Source of the DNA: Linanthus parryae
Taxonomy: Eukaryota; Streptophyta; Magnoliopsida; Ericales; Polemoniaceae
Direction: 5' to 3'
Length of the DNA: 64,000 bases
Assembly: GCA_023055425.1 (NCBI GenBank)
Contig: JALGPY010000010.1
Location: 15,349,363-15,413,362 of the forward strand
This document shows positions 21,313 to 33,086 of this stretch, one piece after another. The number at the start of each line of letters is the position of its first letter. Positions within the stretch are counted from its first letter, which is position 1. A program made the translations under genes and the position numbers. The notes under the pieces are model-generated. The model saw nothing but the letters and a program-made list of their open reading frames with translations, did not search any database and was not told the origin of the DNA.

Positions 21313-22420
21313 TGAAGGGTTTTGAACATGGAATCGCAGCGGAAGAAGATAATTATTCCGTTCAAATACCTCCAAGGATCACAAGTCAAGAACACATGAC
21401 GAAAGTAAAGGACTAATATGTGTTTACCTTTGGGTTCTCCTTTGATGACTTCAAACGCGAATAATTTCACGTTCTCTACGGTTGATCCACGCCTAGGATA
21501 GAGAATTGGACCTTCCCAACCTTCTTGTTCTATATATAACGGAGGAAGGAGACAAAGGAATCACACAACGAAGCCACAAAGGAAGGCTCGACCTCCTTTG
21601 TGTGGCCGACGGGTTGGGGCGGCGGGTAAGGGGGCGGCGGGCTCTTTACCTTGCTTGCTCTCAACTCTTTTCTCTCCTCTCAATATGTGTTATGAATAAC
21701 ATGTATTGAGAGGGAAGGAAGGATTTTCTTTATATAGTCCAACTACTCCTAGTTGTTTCCATAAAGGGCGCAATACTAATCATATCCATATATGGACTAG
21801 TATTATCTGCTAATTAGTCCTATTAAGTTAGCAACTTGTTGCAATATGATCCTTTTAATTAATCTCTATTAATTAATTATCTTGTCCAATTATATCCATA
21901 TGGCGAGTGACCCCATAGGTTTCTATTTAATTGGTAGTAACTATTTACAAACATGGAGCGGTGTCTAGCAACACATCGATGCCACCCAATTAATAGAAAT
22001 AGTCATCTTGACAAAACATTGTGTATCGCATCCCTTTGTCTCATTATCCGGATTGGACACGAGACATACAAGTCACACACGTGTATCCAATCCATGTTAC
22101 TCGATCCTGGGAATAGCCATATCCATGCATATGACATCAATATCCCATTATTGATTCATATGAGTCTGGCCAGACATTCCATAAGCGCCATCCCTCGAGT
22201 GGCCTCGGATAACTGCTCCCGTTATGTGGGAGGGACAAATCCTATCTACATCACTCACCGTCTCTAAGCTTGCTTCCTATTGTGCCCAACAAGCGCTTTT
22301 ATAACTACCTAGTTACGGAGTAGCGTTTGACGTTGTCAAAGCACAATATTCCAAAACTAGAGGATCTAGTGACTTCAAGTCTAAGGATGATAATATCCTA
22401 TCACCGCGAGAAGCGCTTGT
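21313..22420 (-). repeat. Copia-2 LTR' copy B
   Basis: A near-identical repeat of 17223-18330, with the same join into gag at about 22420. By eye the two units differ by only a couple of bases. Confidence 0.8.
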
Positions 22421-22954
22421 GAGTCTAGAAATCCATCCTTATGGAGCCTAGATACACGTTTCTCATTTATAAAATGCCATAGATAAGCAGGATTTAAATC
22501 ATTCATTTTAATCCTCTTAGTATTTATGTTATAGATTGGATAGCTTAGATCAAGGATATATAATCCATTAAATAATTGAACACTACAATAGTGAATACTA
22601 TCAAAATAAATGGAACAACAATTGTTCTTTATTGAAATGGTAAAACTTTTATTGTCCAAACAAGATACGGAAATAATGTTCTTACTCATAGCAGGAACAT
22701 AAAAGCAATTATCTAATTCTAATACTAATCCAGAAGGCAGAGACAGCCTATACACGCCTATAGCCAATGCAGCAACTCTTGCTCCATTCCCAACGCGCAA
22801 GTCCACCTCTCCTTTGGCTAATCTTCTACTTCTACTTAGATCCTGCACATTTCGACAAATATTAGATCCACATCCAGTATCCAATACCCAAGATGAAGAA
22901 GTAGTTAAATTAACATCTATAACAAAAATACCTGGTGGTTGTGGGATCACTATC
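22421..22954 (-). pseudogene. Copia-2 gag-protease copy B, 3' part
   Basis: Protease (LDTGCGSNICRN) and GAG-pre-integrase portion of the second gag copy. It is cut at 22954 by the Athila-like element; the 5' part resumes at 36622. The foreign LTR-derived tail of copy A is also present here (stop at 22381). Confidence 0.85.
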
Positions 22955-23370
22955 TGATAACGCCCAATTAGGGGTTATCTTTTAGCCTGATTTCACGAGT
23001 ATTTGTGCCGAAATTAGCGGTTTCTGCCGGAAAATGCCTTAGAATGCCCCGGGAATCTAGAACGAGACGTTTATTCATACTTGCTGGATTTCTGCTTATT
23101 TCTGCTCATTTCTTGCTATATTTGGATATGATCGCGGGTATTCGTTCGTGTTGCCTTTTCAGGAACAGGTTCAGGAGGTGCATCGGGAAGCGTGCCGGGA
23201 CCCAGCCGGGACCGTCTCGGGAAACGTGCACAAGACCGGGACACGACGGAAACACGGAAGAGCAGAAGAGCACCGAAGAGGCAAGCCGGGAGCATCAGGA
23301 AGAAGAGTGGGACCCAGGGGACCAGTCCTGGCCCACCAGAGGACCAAGTGGGCCCCACATACCCCACGGC

Positions 23371-23496
23371 CTGCGTATATACGCAGGCCCTGCGTATATA
23401 CGCAGCACCTGCGTATATACGCAGGCAGAGGGGATGTGGGGGGAGCTTGGTTGGGCCCTGGTTGCGTATATACGCAGCCCCTGCGTATATACGCAG
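23371..23496. repeat. Five-copy TGCGTATATACGCA palindrome cluster
   Basis: Perfect 14-bp palindromes lie at 23372, 23391, 23410, 23463 and 23482. The first three are spaced 19 bp apart and the last two also 19 bp. Neighbouring copies can also pair with each other. Peptides read through the cluster in all frames (AYIR, CVYTQ, LRIYA) are by-products. Confidence 0.95.
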
Positions 23497-23577
23497 CCAG
23501 TTTGACTTTTGGTCAAAGACGGTGGACCGATGGCATATTCCGTAATTTCGAGCACGAGCGTTTTCAGGAAACAGCAC

Positions 23578-23585
23578 TATTTAAA
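23578..23585 (+). promoter_or_regulatory. Candidate LTR TATA box
   Basis: TATTTAAA in CACTATTTAAAGACTCG, followed by a GC-richer transcribed-looking region. The identical site is at 35634-35641 in the 3' LTR. The call rests on sequence and position only. Confidence 0.5.
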
Positions 23586-24565
23586 GACTCGTCCAGACTC
23601 GTTTTGAGGAGACACGGAGACACAGCACAATTCACAGCACACCCGAAGGCCAAGTCAGAGCATTCACGGAGAGCACGAAAGCGCGATTCGAGATTCGAAG
23701 ACTTAGTTTGATTTCATTCTCTCTCTTTATATTCAGAAACTGCGTTTTGTATTATGTCTAGTCGTAGCTAAACTTTTCACCTAGGTTCTCGGTGAACCTA
23801 GGGTTTCGTACTCAGATTTTATGATTACTACGTTTATGGATTCATGATGATTGTCTTAATTCAGCAAGTTGTATCTGTTATTCTGGTTTGATTATTATCG
23901 TATATGCATGATAGGATTGATCACCCAGGATTGCTATAGACCCGAGCTTGTAGGTGAAAACGTCAAGTTAGGGTTAGGAAGAAAAACCGGGATTTAGTAC
24001 CTTACCCTGATAGACCGACCAGAGAAAGGGAGATAGGGCTAGCATTGAAAAACGTGAGACCAACTGTTAGAGAATTTGACCCGGGCCATTCGGACAGGTT
24101 AGAAACCCTAACAGGATTAGACCGAGACTGCAGACTTAGGCAGCTTAACAAGAATCCGAAAGTCTGCAGGATCGGGATTACGTGTGGAATCTGAAAAGTC
24201 ACTGCACAACTGGTACGTTGCACAGATACCGAAACTGCTGAGTGTTTTCATAAACGAACGTAAAACTGAAATCTGTAGAAACCCTAGGGGATCCTGGAGC
24301 CTAGTCTTCATCTATTATCGTTACAACAAAATCAGCTTATTTCAGAAAACGTCACAAAAAATATTTACAGTTTTAAATTCTGCTTTTAGTTTAGTCACTA
24401 TAATCTCAACTTACTCCTCCTGGTTACTACTCTTGGGAAACCGAAACTGACAACTTGAGTAAACCCAAAACAGTCCTCGTGGGAACGATAATCCGAGTCT
24501 AATTGCACCCGGTACTACGAGATTCGTACACTTGCGATAGCACGTTAGTTTGCGCATCAAGTTTT

Positions 24566-24583
24566 TGGCGCCGTTGCCGGGGA
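24566..24583 (+). other. Primer-binding site, tRNA-Asp type
   Basis: TGGCGCCGTTGCCGGGGA follows the LTR directly. It is complementary to the 3' end of plant tRNA-Asp(GUC) including CCA, the primer typical of Athila elements. Confidence 0.85.
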
Positions 24584-24705
24584 CTTTTAGGGTCTATTTA
24601 GTAGTCAGGATTAGTTTTCTGAGTTTTTATTTATTTTCAGTTTTGTTATTTTTCTTTTTATCTCACTGCGTTTTTCGAATCTGCGTTTTCAGGACTGTTT
24701 AGTTG

Positions 24706-26050
24706 ATGCCCAGATTGCCTCGCGATTTGGTGACACCACTCGACAACCCGGAAAAGCTGTATACCGAACAGAACCGCAGAAACCGAGAAAGCAGGATGGC
24801 AACCAACGAGAGAGATCCACCCGAGAACACCGCAGCCGGTGGTCAGGAACGAGAGACACGTACCCCAGCCCAGATGGCGAGGTACATTGAGGAGCTTGTC
24901 ACAGCGGGACTTGCTGCCCGAAGCAACCAGAGAACATATAACCGATCTGGGAAGGCGTTGGTGGAAAATTTCGAGGTCCCCACCGGGGGGCACGAGCGAG
25001 CCATTGTGGTGCCCGAGATCACCGCAGAGCACTTTGACATTAAACCATCCACCATCCAGACGGTACAAACTCTCTGCCCGTTTCATGGCAGGGCCGACGA
25101 AGACCCGAACGATTTCATCGGGAAATTCGAAGATTACTGCAACAAGGTCAGATACAAGGGGGTAGAAGCAGAGGCACTCATGTTGATCTTATTTCCGTAC
25201 TGTCTTTATGGAATAGCCAAGGACTGGCTCGAATCCCGACCACCCCGATCCATCACCACATGGGAGGAGTGTGTCGCAGATTTTCTGGCGAAGTTCTATC
25301 CCGCCTCCCGAGTCATACAGTTACAGAGTGAGATACTGTCATTCAGACAGAAGATGGGGGAGACGGTGGTGGACGCATGGGACAGGCTCATGAGATTGGT
25401 CAAACGGTGCCCGAACCACGGTTTCGGAGACGCAAAAATTCTGCAGGTTTTCTACCATGCCCTAGACAGGGAGAACGCCGACAGGATTGACAGAGAGGCC
25501 GGGGGTAACTTCTTGTATCACGTGGACAAAGAAGGTGCGTATGACCTGATGAAGCAGTTGGCCAAGCAGGACACCCGACTGTTTGACGATCGCAGGATGG
25601 CGGCTAGAGCCGAACCTGCAGAGGATGACCGGATAGACAACCTGGCCAAGATCGTTCACGACTTGGTCAAGAAAGTCTACTCGGACAAGAAGACTGTTGC
25701 AGCAGTCGAGGAACCGGATCTGGACACAGCCATTGAGGAGCTAAGGACTGAAGATACCAACTACGTACAGCAGCAGTGGGACCCGAGCCGGTACCGACCG
25801 GGCACGAGAGACCATCCCGGGTTTCGGTACGGAAACCCGAACGCAGCAGTTTATGCACCGGGGTTCCAGCACAGGCCACCAGCTCAGCAGGCTGCCCCGG
25901 CCCAGCAGGCTCAGACAGTCCCGTCAGCACAGCAGTACGACGCTCAGATGAAAGAAATCAAGTCCATGTTCCAAACTATGGAGTCCCGGTTCAAGCACAT
26001 GGACACCTTGACGGCAGATATGCAGACAACCAAAACGTCACTGCGCTTTG
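24706..26050 (+). CDS. Athila-like Gag
   Basis: Structural capsid protein of the retrotransposon. The ATG at 24706 is the second codon of an open frame starting with TTG at 24703; ATG is the likelier start. Residues about 125-300 form the retrotransposon Gag domain ([57 protein letters not shown]). No CCHC knuckle is seen, which is usual in Athila. A Gln/Ala/Pro-rich linker follows. Near 26040-26050 the conserved Gag tail ([20 protein letters not shown]) lies in the pol frame, not the gag frame, which runs on out of frame to a stop at 26253. Either a 1-bp deletion broke the original single gag-pol frame, or a frameshift is used. Confidence 0.85.
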
Positions 26051-29000
26051 GAAGTACAGGTGGGCCAGTTAGCACAGCAGCTAACGGAGAGACAGCCAGG
26101 AAACCTACCCTCGAACACAGTGAACAATCCACGGGCTCAGATCAATGCTATCTCCACTCGGAGTGGATTGGCACTGCAGGATCCACCGTACCCCAGCCAC
26201 GCACGTGCAGAAAATTCGAAAGAAGTAGAACGCAACTTGTCGGGCCAGGATAACAGCACAGTCGATCGCCCCCAGCCGAAGGGCTCGGTTGAGCAGGATG
26301 CAGTGCAGAACGAGACAGGTGCAGAAACTGTACCCGTCTCCAAGGAGGTCCCGTACCCCTTGCGAACACGAAAGAGGGATGACAGCAAGGACTACGCCAG
26401 GTTTCTCGAGATGTTCAAGCAGCTGCAGATTAACATACCTTTTGCTGAGGCTTTGGCTAAGATGCCCACTTACGCCAAATTCCTCAAGGACATCTTGTAT
26501 GGGAGGAGGCGAATGAGCGATTTCGAGACCATAAACCTGACGGCAGAAGTGAGCAATTGTGTGAAGAATGGGCTACCGAGGAAGAGAAAGGATCCTGGCA
26601 GTTTCGTCATACCGGTCACCCTAGGTAACGCTTACACAGGAAAGGCTCTGTGTGACCTAGGGGCCAGCATCAACCTGATGCCATTAACGATTTTCAAAAG
26701 TTTGAAAGTCGGTGAACCCCGACCCACCAGAATCATGCTGCAGATGGCAGACAGGTCCGTAAAACAGGCCTACGGGGTTATCGAGGACATTCTGGTCAAG
26801 GTCGGCGAGCTTATTTTTCCGGCAGATTTCGTCATCCTGGACATGGAGGCAGGGGAGGTACCGCTCATACTTGGCAGGCCGTTTTTGGCCACGGGCGAAG
26901 CAATGATAAACTGCAAGAGCGGGGAGCTGACCATGCAGATTAACGAGGAAAAAGTGAAATTTAACGTTTTCAAAAATCTGCAACTGCCAAACTACTACGA
27001 CCACGAGGACATCTTTGCTATCGATGTTGTGGACGAAGGCTGGGAAAACGAGGAGATGGACCAATTGTGGGAAGAGATTGACAGCATGTACGGGGAAGAA
27101 AAGGAGAAGACTCGGTGCGAGCACGCCATGAGAGCCGAGGACTGGACCACTTTGCACCGGGACGAAGACGGCGGGCAAAAGATGATTCTGGTCCCGTCAC
27201 TCAAGGAGCCACCCGCACTGGAGCTGAAACCGCTCCCGAGCCATCTCAGGTATGCGTATATTGGCGAAAATAGTACTCTGCCCGTAATTGTTTCGTCTCG
27301 TTTATCTCAGGAACAGGAGCAGAAACTGCTGGAAGTATTGCGAGAGCATAAGGAAGCAATCGCCTGGACGATTGCAGATATCAAGGGGATCAGCCCCGCC
27401 TACTGCATGCACAAGATCCGAATTGAAGAAGGCAAGAAACCGGTGATTCAGCCCCAGCGGAGACTGAACCCGAACATGAAGGACGTTGTGCGGAAAGAGG
27501 TCATGAAGTGGCTGGAAGCGGGAATCATCTACCCCATATCGGACAGCACGTGGATCAGCCCGGTCCAGTGCGTGCCCAAAAAGGGGGGTATTACGGTGGT
27601 GCAGAATAATGATCAGGAGCAGATTGCGCAGCGCACCGTTACGGGCTGGCGGATCTGCATGGACTATCGGAGGCTAAACGATGCAACATTAAAGGACCAC
27701 TTCCCGCTGCCATTCATGGATCAGATGCTGGACCGGCTCGCCCATCATGCCTACTACTGTTTTCTGGACGGGTATTCCGGGTACAACCAGATTTGCATAG
27801 CCCCGGAAGATCAGGAAAAGACGACGTTTACCTGCCCGTACGGTACGTTCGCGTTTCGGCGCATGCCGTTCGGGCTGTGTAACGCCCCTGCCACTTTTCA
27901 GAGATGTATGATGGCGATTTTTTCCGATATGATCGAGAAAAATCTGGAGGTGTTCATGGACGACTTTTCACTCTTCGGGGACAGTTTCGATGACTGCCTG
28001 TTCCATTTGGGCCAGGTTCTGATCCGATGCAAGAAGGCAAATTTGGTGCTCAATTGGGAAAAGTGTCACTTTATGGTCACCGAGGGGATTGTGCTGGGTC
28101 ACAGAATTTCCAGCAAAGGACTCGAGGTGGACAGGGCTAAGATCGAGGTGATAAAGCAGCTTCCATACCCGACGAAGGTAAAGGCGATCAAAAGTTTTCT
28201 GGGACATGCAGGATTTTACCGAAGATTCATCAAGGACTTTTCCAAGATCACAAAGCCACTGTGCGCGTTACTCGGAAAAGACGTACCCTTTGATTTCGAT
28301 GCAGCATGTCGGCAAGCTTTTGACCACTTGAAAGAGAAGCTGACCACAGCCCCGGTCATAACCACGCCAGATTGGTCACTCCCGTTTGAGCTGATGTGTG
28401 ACGCCAGCGACTATGCAGTCGGGGCAGTTTTGGGACAGCGGAAGGATAAGGTATGCCACGTCATTTATTATGCGAGCCGGGTACTCAACGATGCCCAGCT
28501 CAACTATGGCACGACAGAAAAGGAACTGCTGGCCGTGGTGTACGCCCTGGACAAATTCAGGCCCTATTTGGTCGGGTCAAAAGTTATCGTTTTTACCGAC
28601 CATAGTGCCCTGAAATACCTGCTGGACAAGAAGGACGCAAAACCGAGACTGTTGAGGTGGGTACTACTCATGCAGGAATTTGATGTGGAAATCCGGGACA
28701 AGAAGGGAGTTGAGAACGTGGTAGCGGATCACCTATCCAGACTTGAGAACGTGAAGGTGGACCCGGTGCCGATCAAGGAAAACTTCCCGGACGAGCACAT
28801 CATGGCAGTCAAGATCGGGAGACCATGGTACTATGCCATAGCCAACTACTTGGTAACTGGCACGCTTCCCGAGGATCTCACCCCGTCGCAACGGAAAAAG
28901 TTCATTGCTGAGAGCCGACAGTATTTCTGGGACGACCCATACTTGTTCAAACAGGGGGCCGACAACATCCTGAGAAGGTGTATCCCGACCCACGAGGCCT

Positions 29001-30112
29001 GGAACGTGATCCGACACTGCCACTCATCACAGTGTGGGGGTCATTTTGGGGGAACGCGAACAGCGCATAAAATACTGCAGTCCGGTTTTTTCTGGCCGAC
29101 AATCTTCAAGGACTGTCACGACTATGTGCAGGGATGCGATAGGTGCCAGAGGACAGGAAACACGTCACACCGGGACGAGATGCCGATGACCGTGTGGCAG
29201 GAGGTAGAGCCATTTGATGTGTGGGGGATCGACTTCATGGGTCCGTTCCCGTCTTCGATGGGGAATCTTTACATTCTGCTGGCAGTGGATTATGTGACAA
29301 AGTGGATCGAAGCGATTGCGTGTCAGAAAAACGATGCAGCTACCGTTGAGCGTTTTCTGAAACGCAACGTTTTCACTCGTTTCGGGACTCCCAGGGCAAT
29401 GATCAGCGACGAGGGCTCTCACTTCATCAATCGAGTTTTTGCGAAAGTTCTGAAACAGTACGGCGTGTCAGTTCATAAAGTCTCGTTACCTTACCACCCG
29501 CAGACGAACGGGCAAGCCGAGGTGTCGAATCGAGAGATCAAGAGCATACTCGAGAAAACAGTGAATCTCGGCCGAAAGGATTGGTCAGCCAGACTAGACG
29601 ATGCGCTTTGGGCCTACAGGACAGCTTTCAAAACACCGCTGGGAATGTCACCGTACCAGCTCGTTTTTGGGAAAGCGTGCCACTTACCAGTGGAACTGGA
29701 GCATAAGGCGTATTGGGCCATCAAACTGCTGAACTTGGACCAGAACCTAGCAGGGGATAAGAGGAAGATGGCACTGCTGGAATTGGAAGAATTCCGCAGA
29801 ACGGCTTTCGAGAGCGCCAAAATTTACAAAGAGAAGACAAAGAAGTGGCATGATCACCGTATCACGCCAAAGCAGTTTAAAGAAGGCGACAAAGTGCTTC
29901 TCTACAATACCCGGATGCGGTTCTTTCCGGGGAAGCTGAGGTCTCGTTGGTCGGGACCGTTCATCATCAAGCAGATTTTTGCCTGGGGGGCATTCGAGCT
30001 GGAAAATCCAAAAGACAACTCCAGTTTCAGGGTGAACGGGAACCGGATCAAGCCGTATCTCGAGACCGCCGAAGTCGTCAAAATAGACCCTGTCTATTTT
30101 GATGACCCGTGA
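26048..30112 (+). CDS. Athila-like Pol (PR-RT-RH-INT)
   Basis: A 1,354-codon frame from 26048 (no ATG needed if fused to Gag) to TGA 30110-30112. In order: Gag tail (1-40); aspartic protease with [12 protein letters not shown] (201-212) and [14 protein letters not shown]; reverse transcriptase from about 430 with [10 protein letters not shown] (Asp574) and the catalytic box VFMDDF (about 635-640); RNase H with [14 protein letters not shown] and [10 protein letters not shown]; integrase zinc-binding segment ([14 protein letters not shown] .. CDRCQ, about 989-1034); integrase core with Asp1062 (WGIDFMGPF), Asp1121 (ISDEGSHF) and Glu1158 ([12 protein letters not shown]). All catalytic residues are present and no internal stop is seen. 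It ends with a C-terminal integrase tail. This is the most intact retroelement protein in the window. Confidence 0.95.
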   Translation: MEVQVGQLAQQLTERQPGNLPSNTVNNPRAQINAISTRSGLALQDPPYPSHARAENSKEVERNLSGQDNSTVDRPQPKGSVEQDAVQNETGAETVPVSKEVPYPLRTRKRDDSKDYARFLEMFKQLQINIPFAEALAKMPTYAKFLKDILYGRRRMSDFETINLTAEVSNCVKNGLPRKRKDPGSFVIPVTLGNAYTGKALCDLGASINLMPLTIFKSLKVGEPRPTRIMLQMADRSVKQAYGVIEDILVKVGELIFPADFVILDMEAGEVPLILGRPFLATGEAMINCKSGELTMQINEEKVKFNVFKNLQLPNYYDHEDIFAIDVVDEGWENEEMDQLWEEIDSMYGEEKEKTRCEHAMRAEDWTTLHRDEDGGQKMILVPSLKEPPALELKPLPSHLRYAYIGENSTLPVIVSSRLSQEQEQKLLEVLREHKEAIAWTIADIKGISPAYCMHKIRIEEGKKPVIQPQRRLNPNMKDVVRKEVMKWLEAGIIYPISDSTWISPVQCVPKKGGITVVQNNDQEQIAQRTVTGWRICMDYRRLNDATLKDHFPLPFMDQMLDRLAHHAYYCFLDGYSGYNQICIAPEDQEKTTFTCPYGTFAFRRMPFGLCNAPATFQRCMMAIFSDMIEKNLEVFMDDFSLFGDSFDDCLFHLGQVLIRCKKANLVLNWEKCHFMVTEGIVLGHRISSKGLEVDRAKIEVIKQLPYPTKVKAIKSFLGHAGFYRRFIKDFSKITKPLCALLGKDVPFDFDAACRQAFDHLKEKLTTAPVITTPDWSLPFELMCDASDYAVGAVLGQRKDKVCHVIYYASRVLNDAQLNYGTTEKELLAVVYALDKFRPYLVGSKVIVFTDHSALKYLLDKKDAKPRLLRWVLLMQEFDVEIRDKKGVENVVADHLSRLENVKVDPVPIKENFPDEHIMAVKIGRPWYYAIANYLVTGTLPEDLTPSQRKKFIAESRQYFWDDPYLFKQGADNILRRCIPTHEAWNVIRHCHSSQCGGHFGGTRTAHKILQSGFFWPTIFKDCHDYVQGCDRCQRTGNTSHRDEMPMTVWQEVEPFDVWGIDFMGPFPSSMGNLYILLAVDYVTKWIEAIACQKNDAATVERFLKRNVFTRFGTPRAMISDEGSHFINRVFAKVLKQYGVSVHKVSLPYHPQTNGQAEVSNREIKSILEKTVNLGRKDWSARLDDALWAYRTAFKTPLGMSPYQLVFGKACHLPVELEHKAYWAIKLLNLDQNLAGDKRKMALLELEEFRRTAFESAKIYKEKTKKWHDHRITPKQFKEGDKVLLYNTRMRFFPGKLRSRWSGPFIIKQIFAWGAFELENPKDNSSFRVNGNRIKPYLETAEVVKIDPVYFDDP

Positions 30113-31244
30113 GAGGTAACAAGGTCGGGCCGTCGACCGTAAATCACAAGGCGCTGTTTGGGAGGCAACCCAAAATTTATCGTTTATTTATTTAGTCTTA
30201 TTAGTTATTACGTTAGTATGTCAGTTCTGAATTTTCGAGAGAGGCGAGATGAGCGGGTTTTTAACGTTGAAATTGAAAGTGTGCAGAAACAGAATCATCC
30301 AAAACAGCCAAGATCAGGAAAGCAGGGGGAGAGAGAGACTTTGAAAAAAAAAAAAAAAAAAAAAATTGAAAAATTCCAGTTTTGCCCTCGGGCTGCGTAT
30401 ATACGCAGCCCCTGCGTATATACGCAACCCGTGGGGGCAAAGGTGGAAATTTTTGGTTTTTTTGGTTGTTTTCTGGTTGGGTATATACGCAGTACTGCGT
30501 ATATACGTAAACAGGAAGAAAAAGAAAAAAAAAAAAAAATTTTGAAAATTTTTCAAACCCCAGGGGTATTTTGGTCATTTTGACCTTTTTAGGGTTTAAA
30601 TGAGAGAGGGGGCCGGCCACACCATTGTTGGCACCTCTCTTTCTCTCTCTACCTCCATTTGCTCTCACTTGAAGAACACAATTTTTGACTCGGACCTCCA
30701 AATCAAATTCCGGGCACATTTCTGGAATCCTCTCGTCGCAAGGAGCAAGATTCATCCATCCGAATCCAGAAACAAGTGAAAATCGAGAGAGCAAGTTCCA
30801 TCAAAAAGTGAGGTGTTCTTGAAGAAAAGTGCAGATTCGGAGGTGTTAGAGCAAGAACTTGCAAAATCCGTAGAAGGGAACGTGAACGAGGAGATCGAGG
30901 GCTTCGATTTGGTGGGCTCGGAATTCAATTCCGGGCAGTTGACTTTTCCGGCGACTTTTCCGGCGACCACCGGCGGTTTTCCGGCGACTTTCCGGGCAGA
31001 ATCTCCGGTCTTCACCCCTGTTTAGGGAAGGTCGAAATTCTCATCCCTCGCTTTATTTTCCGTTTTGGCACGGCCCGTAGCCGGGCCCGTTATTTTTTCG
31101 GTAATTTTGCATTTGGAGCGGCACTTGCCGTGTGGACCTCTGGTAGATCTTAGGTGGACTACCTATTGCGACACACTATTTTTGTGCACGTTTCACGTTT
31201 TGCTCTATTTCCCGAGTAGGCACGTTTTTCGAGATTAGGCTGTT
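30113..31244 (+). other. Pol to third-ORF spacer with palindrome pairs
   Basis: Non-coding spacer. It holds A-runs (30344-30364 and 30527-30539), two pairs of the element's palindrome (TGCGTATATACGCA at 30394 and 30413; degenerate copies at 30479-30491 and 30496-30509), then a CT-rich stretch. Short frames here read through the palindromes. It may act as the leader of a subgenomic message for the third ORF; no splice signal is proven. Confidence 0.6.
30393..30509. repeat. Two internal TGCGTATATACGCA pairs
   Basis: The first pair (30394-30407, 30413-30426) is perfect and spaced 19 bp, as in the LTR. The second pair has GGGTATATACGCA and TGCGTATATACGTA. Each pair sits between homopolymer-rich flanks. 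Confidence 0.9.
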
Positions 31245-33086
31245 ATGGAGTTTCATGTGCCCATCTTAGACCATAACCGTGATGACATCCCTACAGATTA
31301 TGAGCCGGAAGAGCTCACCCCTTTGCTATTTGACAGTTTTAGGTTCGTTAGCCATCAAGCCCAATTTTACTTTATGACGGCGACCAAAATGACTCATAGC
31401 ATTCCCGTAGACTACAAGTTTGAGGTCGACCATACTTACATGCCGCCAGAGATGGCCGCCTATGCGAGTCGACCGGACATTTTCGGGACGTCCCTAGCGG
31501 GGTTCCCGGAATTGTCCGATACTGACTTGGTGCGTGAGTTCTACGCGAACCTCATGTGCAGGGGGGAGGGGGAAGCCAATGGGGATGTCCGTTGGGTCTA
31601 TATGAGGCGTACGTTTATTTTGCTCACGGCGGATACCATCCGCCAAGCGTATCAGATTCCGATGCGCCACATCTCGTGCTCATATGCCGAGTGTGCTGAT
31701 TACCCGCCGAGCGATGCTGAGCTGTTGCGGGTTGTGACTGGGGGGCACCCGGGTGCCCATTTCGAGAGAGAGGGGCCAGGCGAGATAGGCAAGAAATTGC
31801 ATTCTCGTTTTGTTACCGGCCCGCCACGGTGGTGGGCTGCATGGGTAGTGAACAGGGTTGTAGGTATAAAACACTTCACCTACCTTGACTTCGAGTATGT
31901 ACTCTTAGTCTATTGCCTTGTGCTGGGACGAGACGTGGACATTCCTCGTCGGATTTGGGCGTATATGATGGAGCGGAACTGCACCGGTAGCAAGAAGGGA
32001 TTGGGGTACGCCAACCTCATTGCCAAATTTGCACGGGATTACGAGGTTTCGATGCCAGATTTACAGGGTGACTTAGCACCTCCTTTGCTCCGGCCTTATA
32101 GGAAGCTTATTAGTCGTCACCCGGGCCCGCCTCCTCCAGTTGTTGACCTCGATGAGGATGATGACTTTATGGAGGAGGACCCAGCACCTGCACCTGCCCC
32201 TGCCCCTGCCCCTAGGAGGCGATCGACTCAGGAGCGACCAGTTAGTCGCCAGGCATCGGCCGGACTCCGGCGATGCCGTACTTCTCGAGAGAGCGAGCGC
32301 CCCGAGTCGAGTAGGCAGGGGACTGAGAGGAATGCCCAGCCTCAGCCTGCCCATGAGAGAGAGAGCCCGGCCCCGCGGGCCAACCCGGCCCCACGAGCTA
32401 GACCGGCCCCGCCCCGTAGACTGCCCAGAGTGGATGAGAGATTTGAGGGCTGTCGGGGTGGACGCAAGTCCATTGGAGAGAAGGTGTTAGAGGGAGTGGG
32501 CAAGATCTGGAGAGCGGTGACGCATGTCCGCCGGACTCAGCGGAAGGTCACCAAGGACACCCAGGCTGCCCTTGCGAGTATTCGAGAGGAGCAGCGGGAT
32601 GCGGCTCGGCACGCAGGCCGAGACCCGCCACTCCCGCTGTATTTTCCACCCACCTACTCCAGTAGCTTTACCGAGGGATGGTCGGATGACGGGGACTCTA
32701 GCGAGTACACGTCTGCTCCGCCACCCCCGACCCAGCCACCACCACCGGCTCAGCCATCACCGCCACCTGCCAGACAGGAGAGACGGCAGCCCGGGACACG
32801 ATCCCGGCAGCCTACGGGTCGTCAGGCCGGGACCCGTACTCGTCAGGCTGGGACCCGTACCCAGCAGACTGGGGCCCGTTCTCACCAGCAGTCCAGTGGC
32901 AGGACGACTTTGCGGTCCCAGCCACCTAGCAGTTGGACTGGATCCGAGTCGCAGTCCTCGGATTACCGGCCCCGTACACGGGCACGCCAGCCGGTTTTCA
33001 GGACTGATTCTGAGAGCAGCTCACCGGGTAGCATTTCCGGTACGTCCGAGACCGGGTCAGACCCGACATTTTTTCCGGACGAGTGA
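31245..33086 (+). CDS. Third ORF of Athila-like element (env position)
   Basis: 613 codons, ATG 31245 to TGA 33084-33086. The N-terminal half (about 20-290) contains LVREFYANLMCRGEGEANGD, TADTIRQAYQIP and HFTYLDFEYVLLVYCLVLGR, which resembles the 'putative plant transposon protein' domain found downstream of pol in Athila and in other plant elements. Residues 295-613 are low-complexity and rich in Pro, Arg, Ser and Gln (PAPAPAPAPAPRRR; repeated GTRTRQ/GTRTQQ), so probably disordered. I see no signal peptide and no clear membrane helix, so an envelope function is not supported by the sequence despite the position. The intact frame in a young element suggests it is or was under selection. Function unknown. 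Confidence 0.8.
   Translation: MEFHVPILDHNRDDIPTDYEPEELTPLLFDSFRFVSHQAQFYFMTATKMTHSIPVDYKFEVDHTYMPPEMAAYASRPDIFGTSLAGFPELSDTDLVREFYANLMCRGEGEANGDVRWVYMRRTFILLTADTIRQAYQIPMRHISCSYAECADYPPSDAELLRVVTGGHPGAHFEREGPGEIGKKLHSRFVTGPPRWWAAWVVNRVVGIKHFTYLDFEYVLLVYCLVLGRDVDIPRRIWAYMMERNCTGSKKGLGYANLIAKFARDYEVSMPDLQGDLAPPLLRPYRKLISRHPGPPPPVVDLDEDDDFMEEDPAPAPAPAPAPRRRSTQERPVSRQASAGLRRCRTSRESERPESSRQGTERNAQPQPAHERESPAPRANPAPRARPAPPRRLPRVDERFEGCRGGRKSIGEKVLEGVGKIWRAVTHVRRTQRKVTKDTQAALASIREEQRDAARHAGRDPPLPLYFPPTYSSSFTEGWSDDGDSSEYTSAPPPPTQPPPPAQPSPPPARQERRQPGTRSRQPTGRQAGTRTRQAGTRTQQTGARSHQQSSGRTTLRSQPPSSWTGSESQSSDYRPRTRARQPVFRTDSESSSPGSISGTSETGSDPTFFPDE

Larger units (their letters stand above)
22955..24565 (+). 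repeat. Athila-like 5' LTR
   Basis: 1,611 bp, starting TGATAACGCCC and ending ..GCGCATCAAGTTTT next to the primer site. The first 26 bp form an inverted repeat (GATAACGCCC / GGGGTTATC). It holds five TGCGTATATACGCA palindromes at 23372-23495 and a TATTTAAA box at 23578, which places the palindrome cluster about 80-210 bp upstream of the likely promoter. Confidence 0.9.

Noticed and set aside
23371..23496. CRISPR-like array from regularly spaced short repeats
   Set aside because: The repeats are perfect palindromes 19 bp apart with spacers of about 5 bp, in a plant LTR; there are no unique spacers of CRISPR length and no cas genes.
23005..23711. Overlapping ORFs rich in AYIR, CVYTQ and LRIYA repeats on both strands
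   Set aside because: These are six-frame readings of the palindrome cluster inside an LTR; they recur in both LTRs and at 30.3-30.8 kb in all frames, with no sign of coding.
24566..24583. tRNA gene fragment
   Set aside because: Only the 18-base complement of the tRNA-Asp 3' end is present, next to an LTR end; it is a primer-binding site. The same applies to the TATCAGAGC sites of the copia elements.
24658..25086. Minus-strand ORFs opposite gag and pol
   Set aside because: They are antisense shadows of a well-supported coding frame.
26024..26253. Programmed ribosomal frameshift between Gag and Pol
   Set aside because: No clear slippery heptamer was seen before the frame change, and the conserved Gag tail is already in the pol frame, so a simple indel is more likely. 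Kept only as an alternative.
31245..33086. Envelope glycoprotein
   Set aside because: The position fits, but no signal peptide, membrane helix or cleavage motif is visible.
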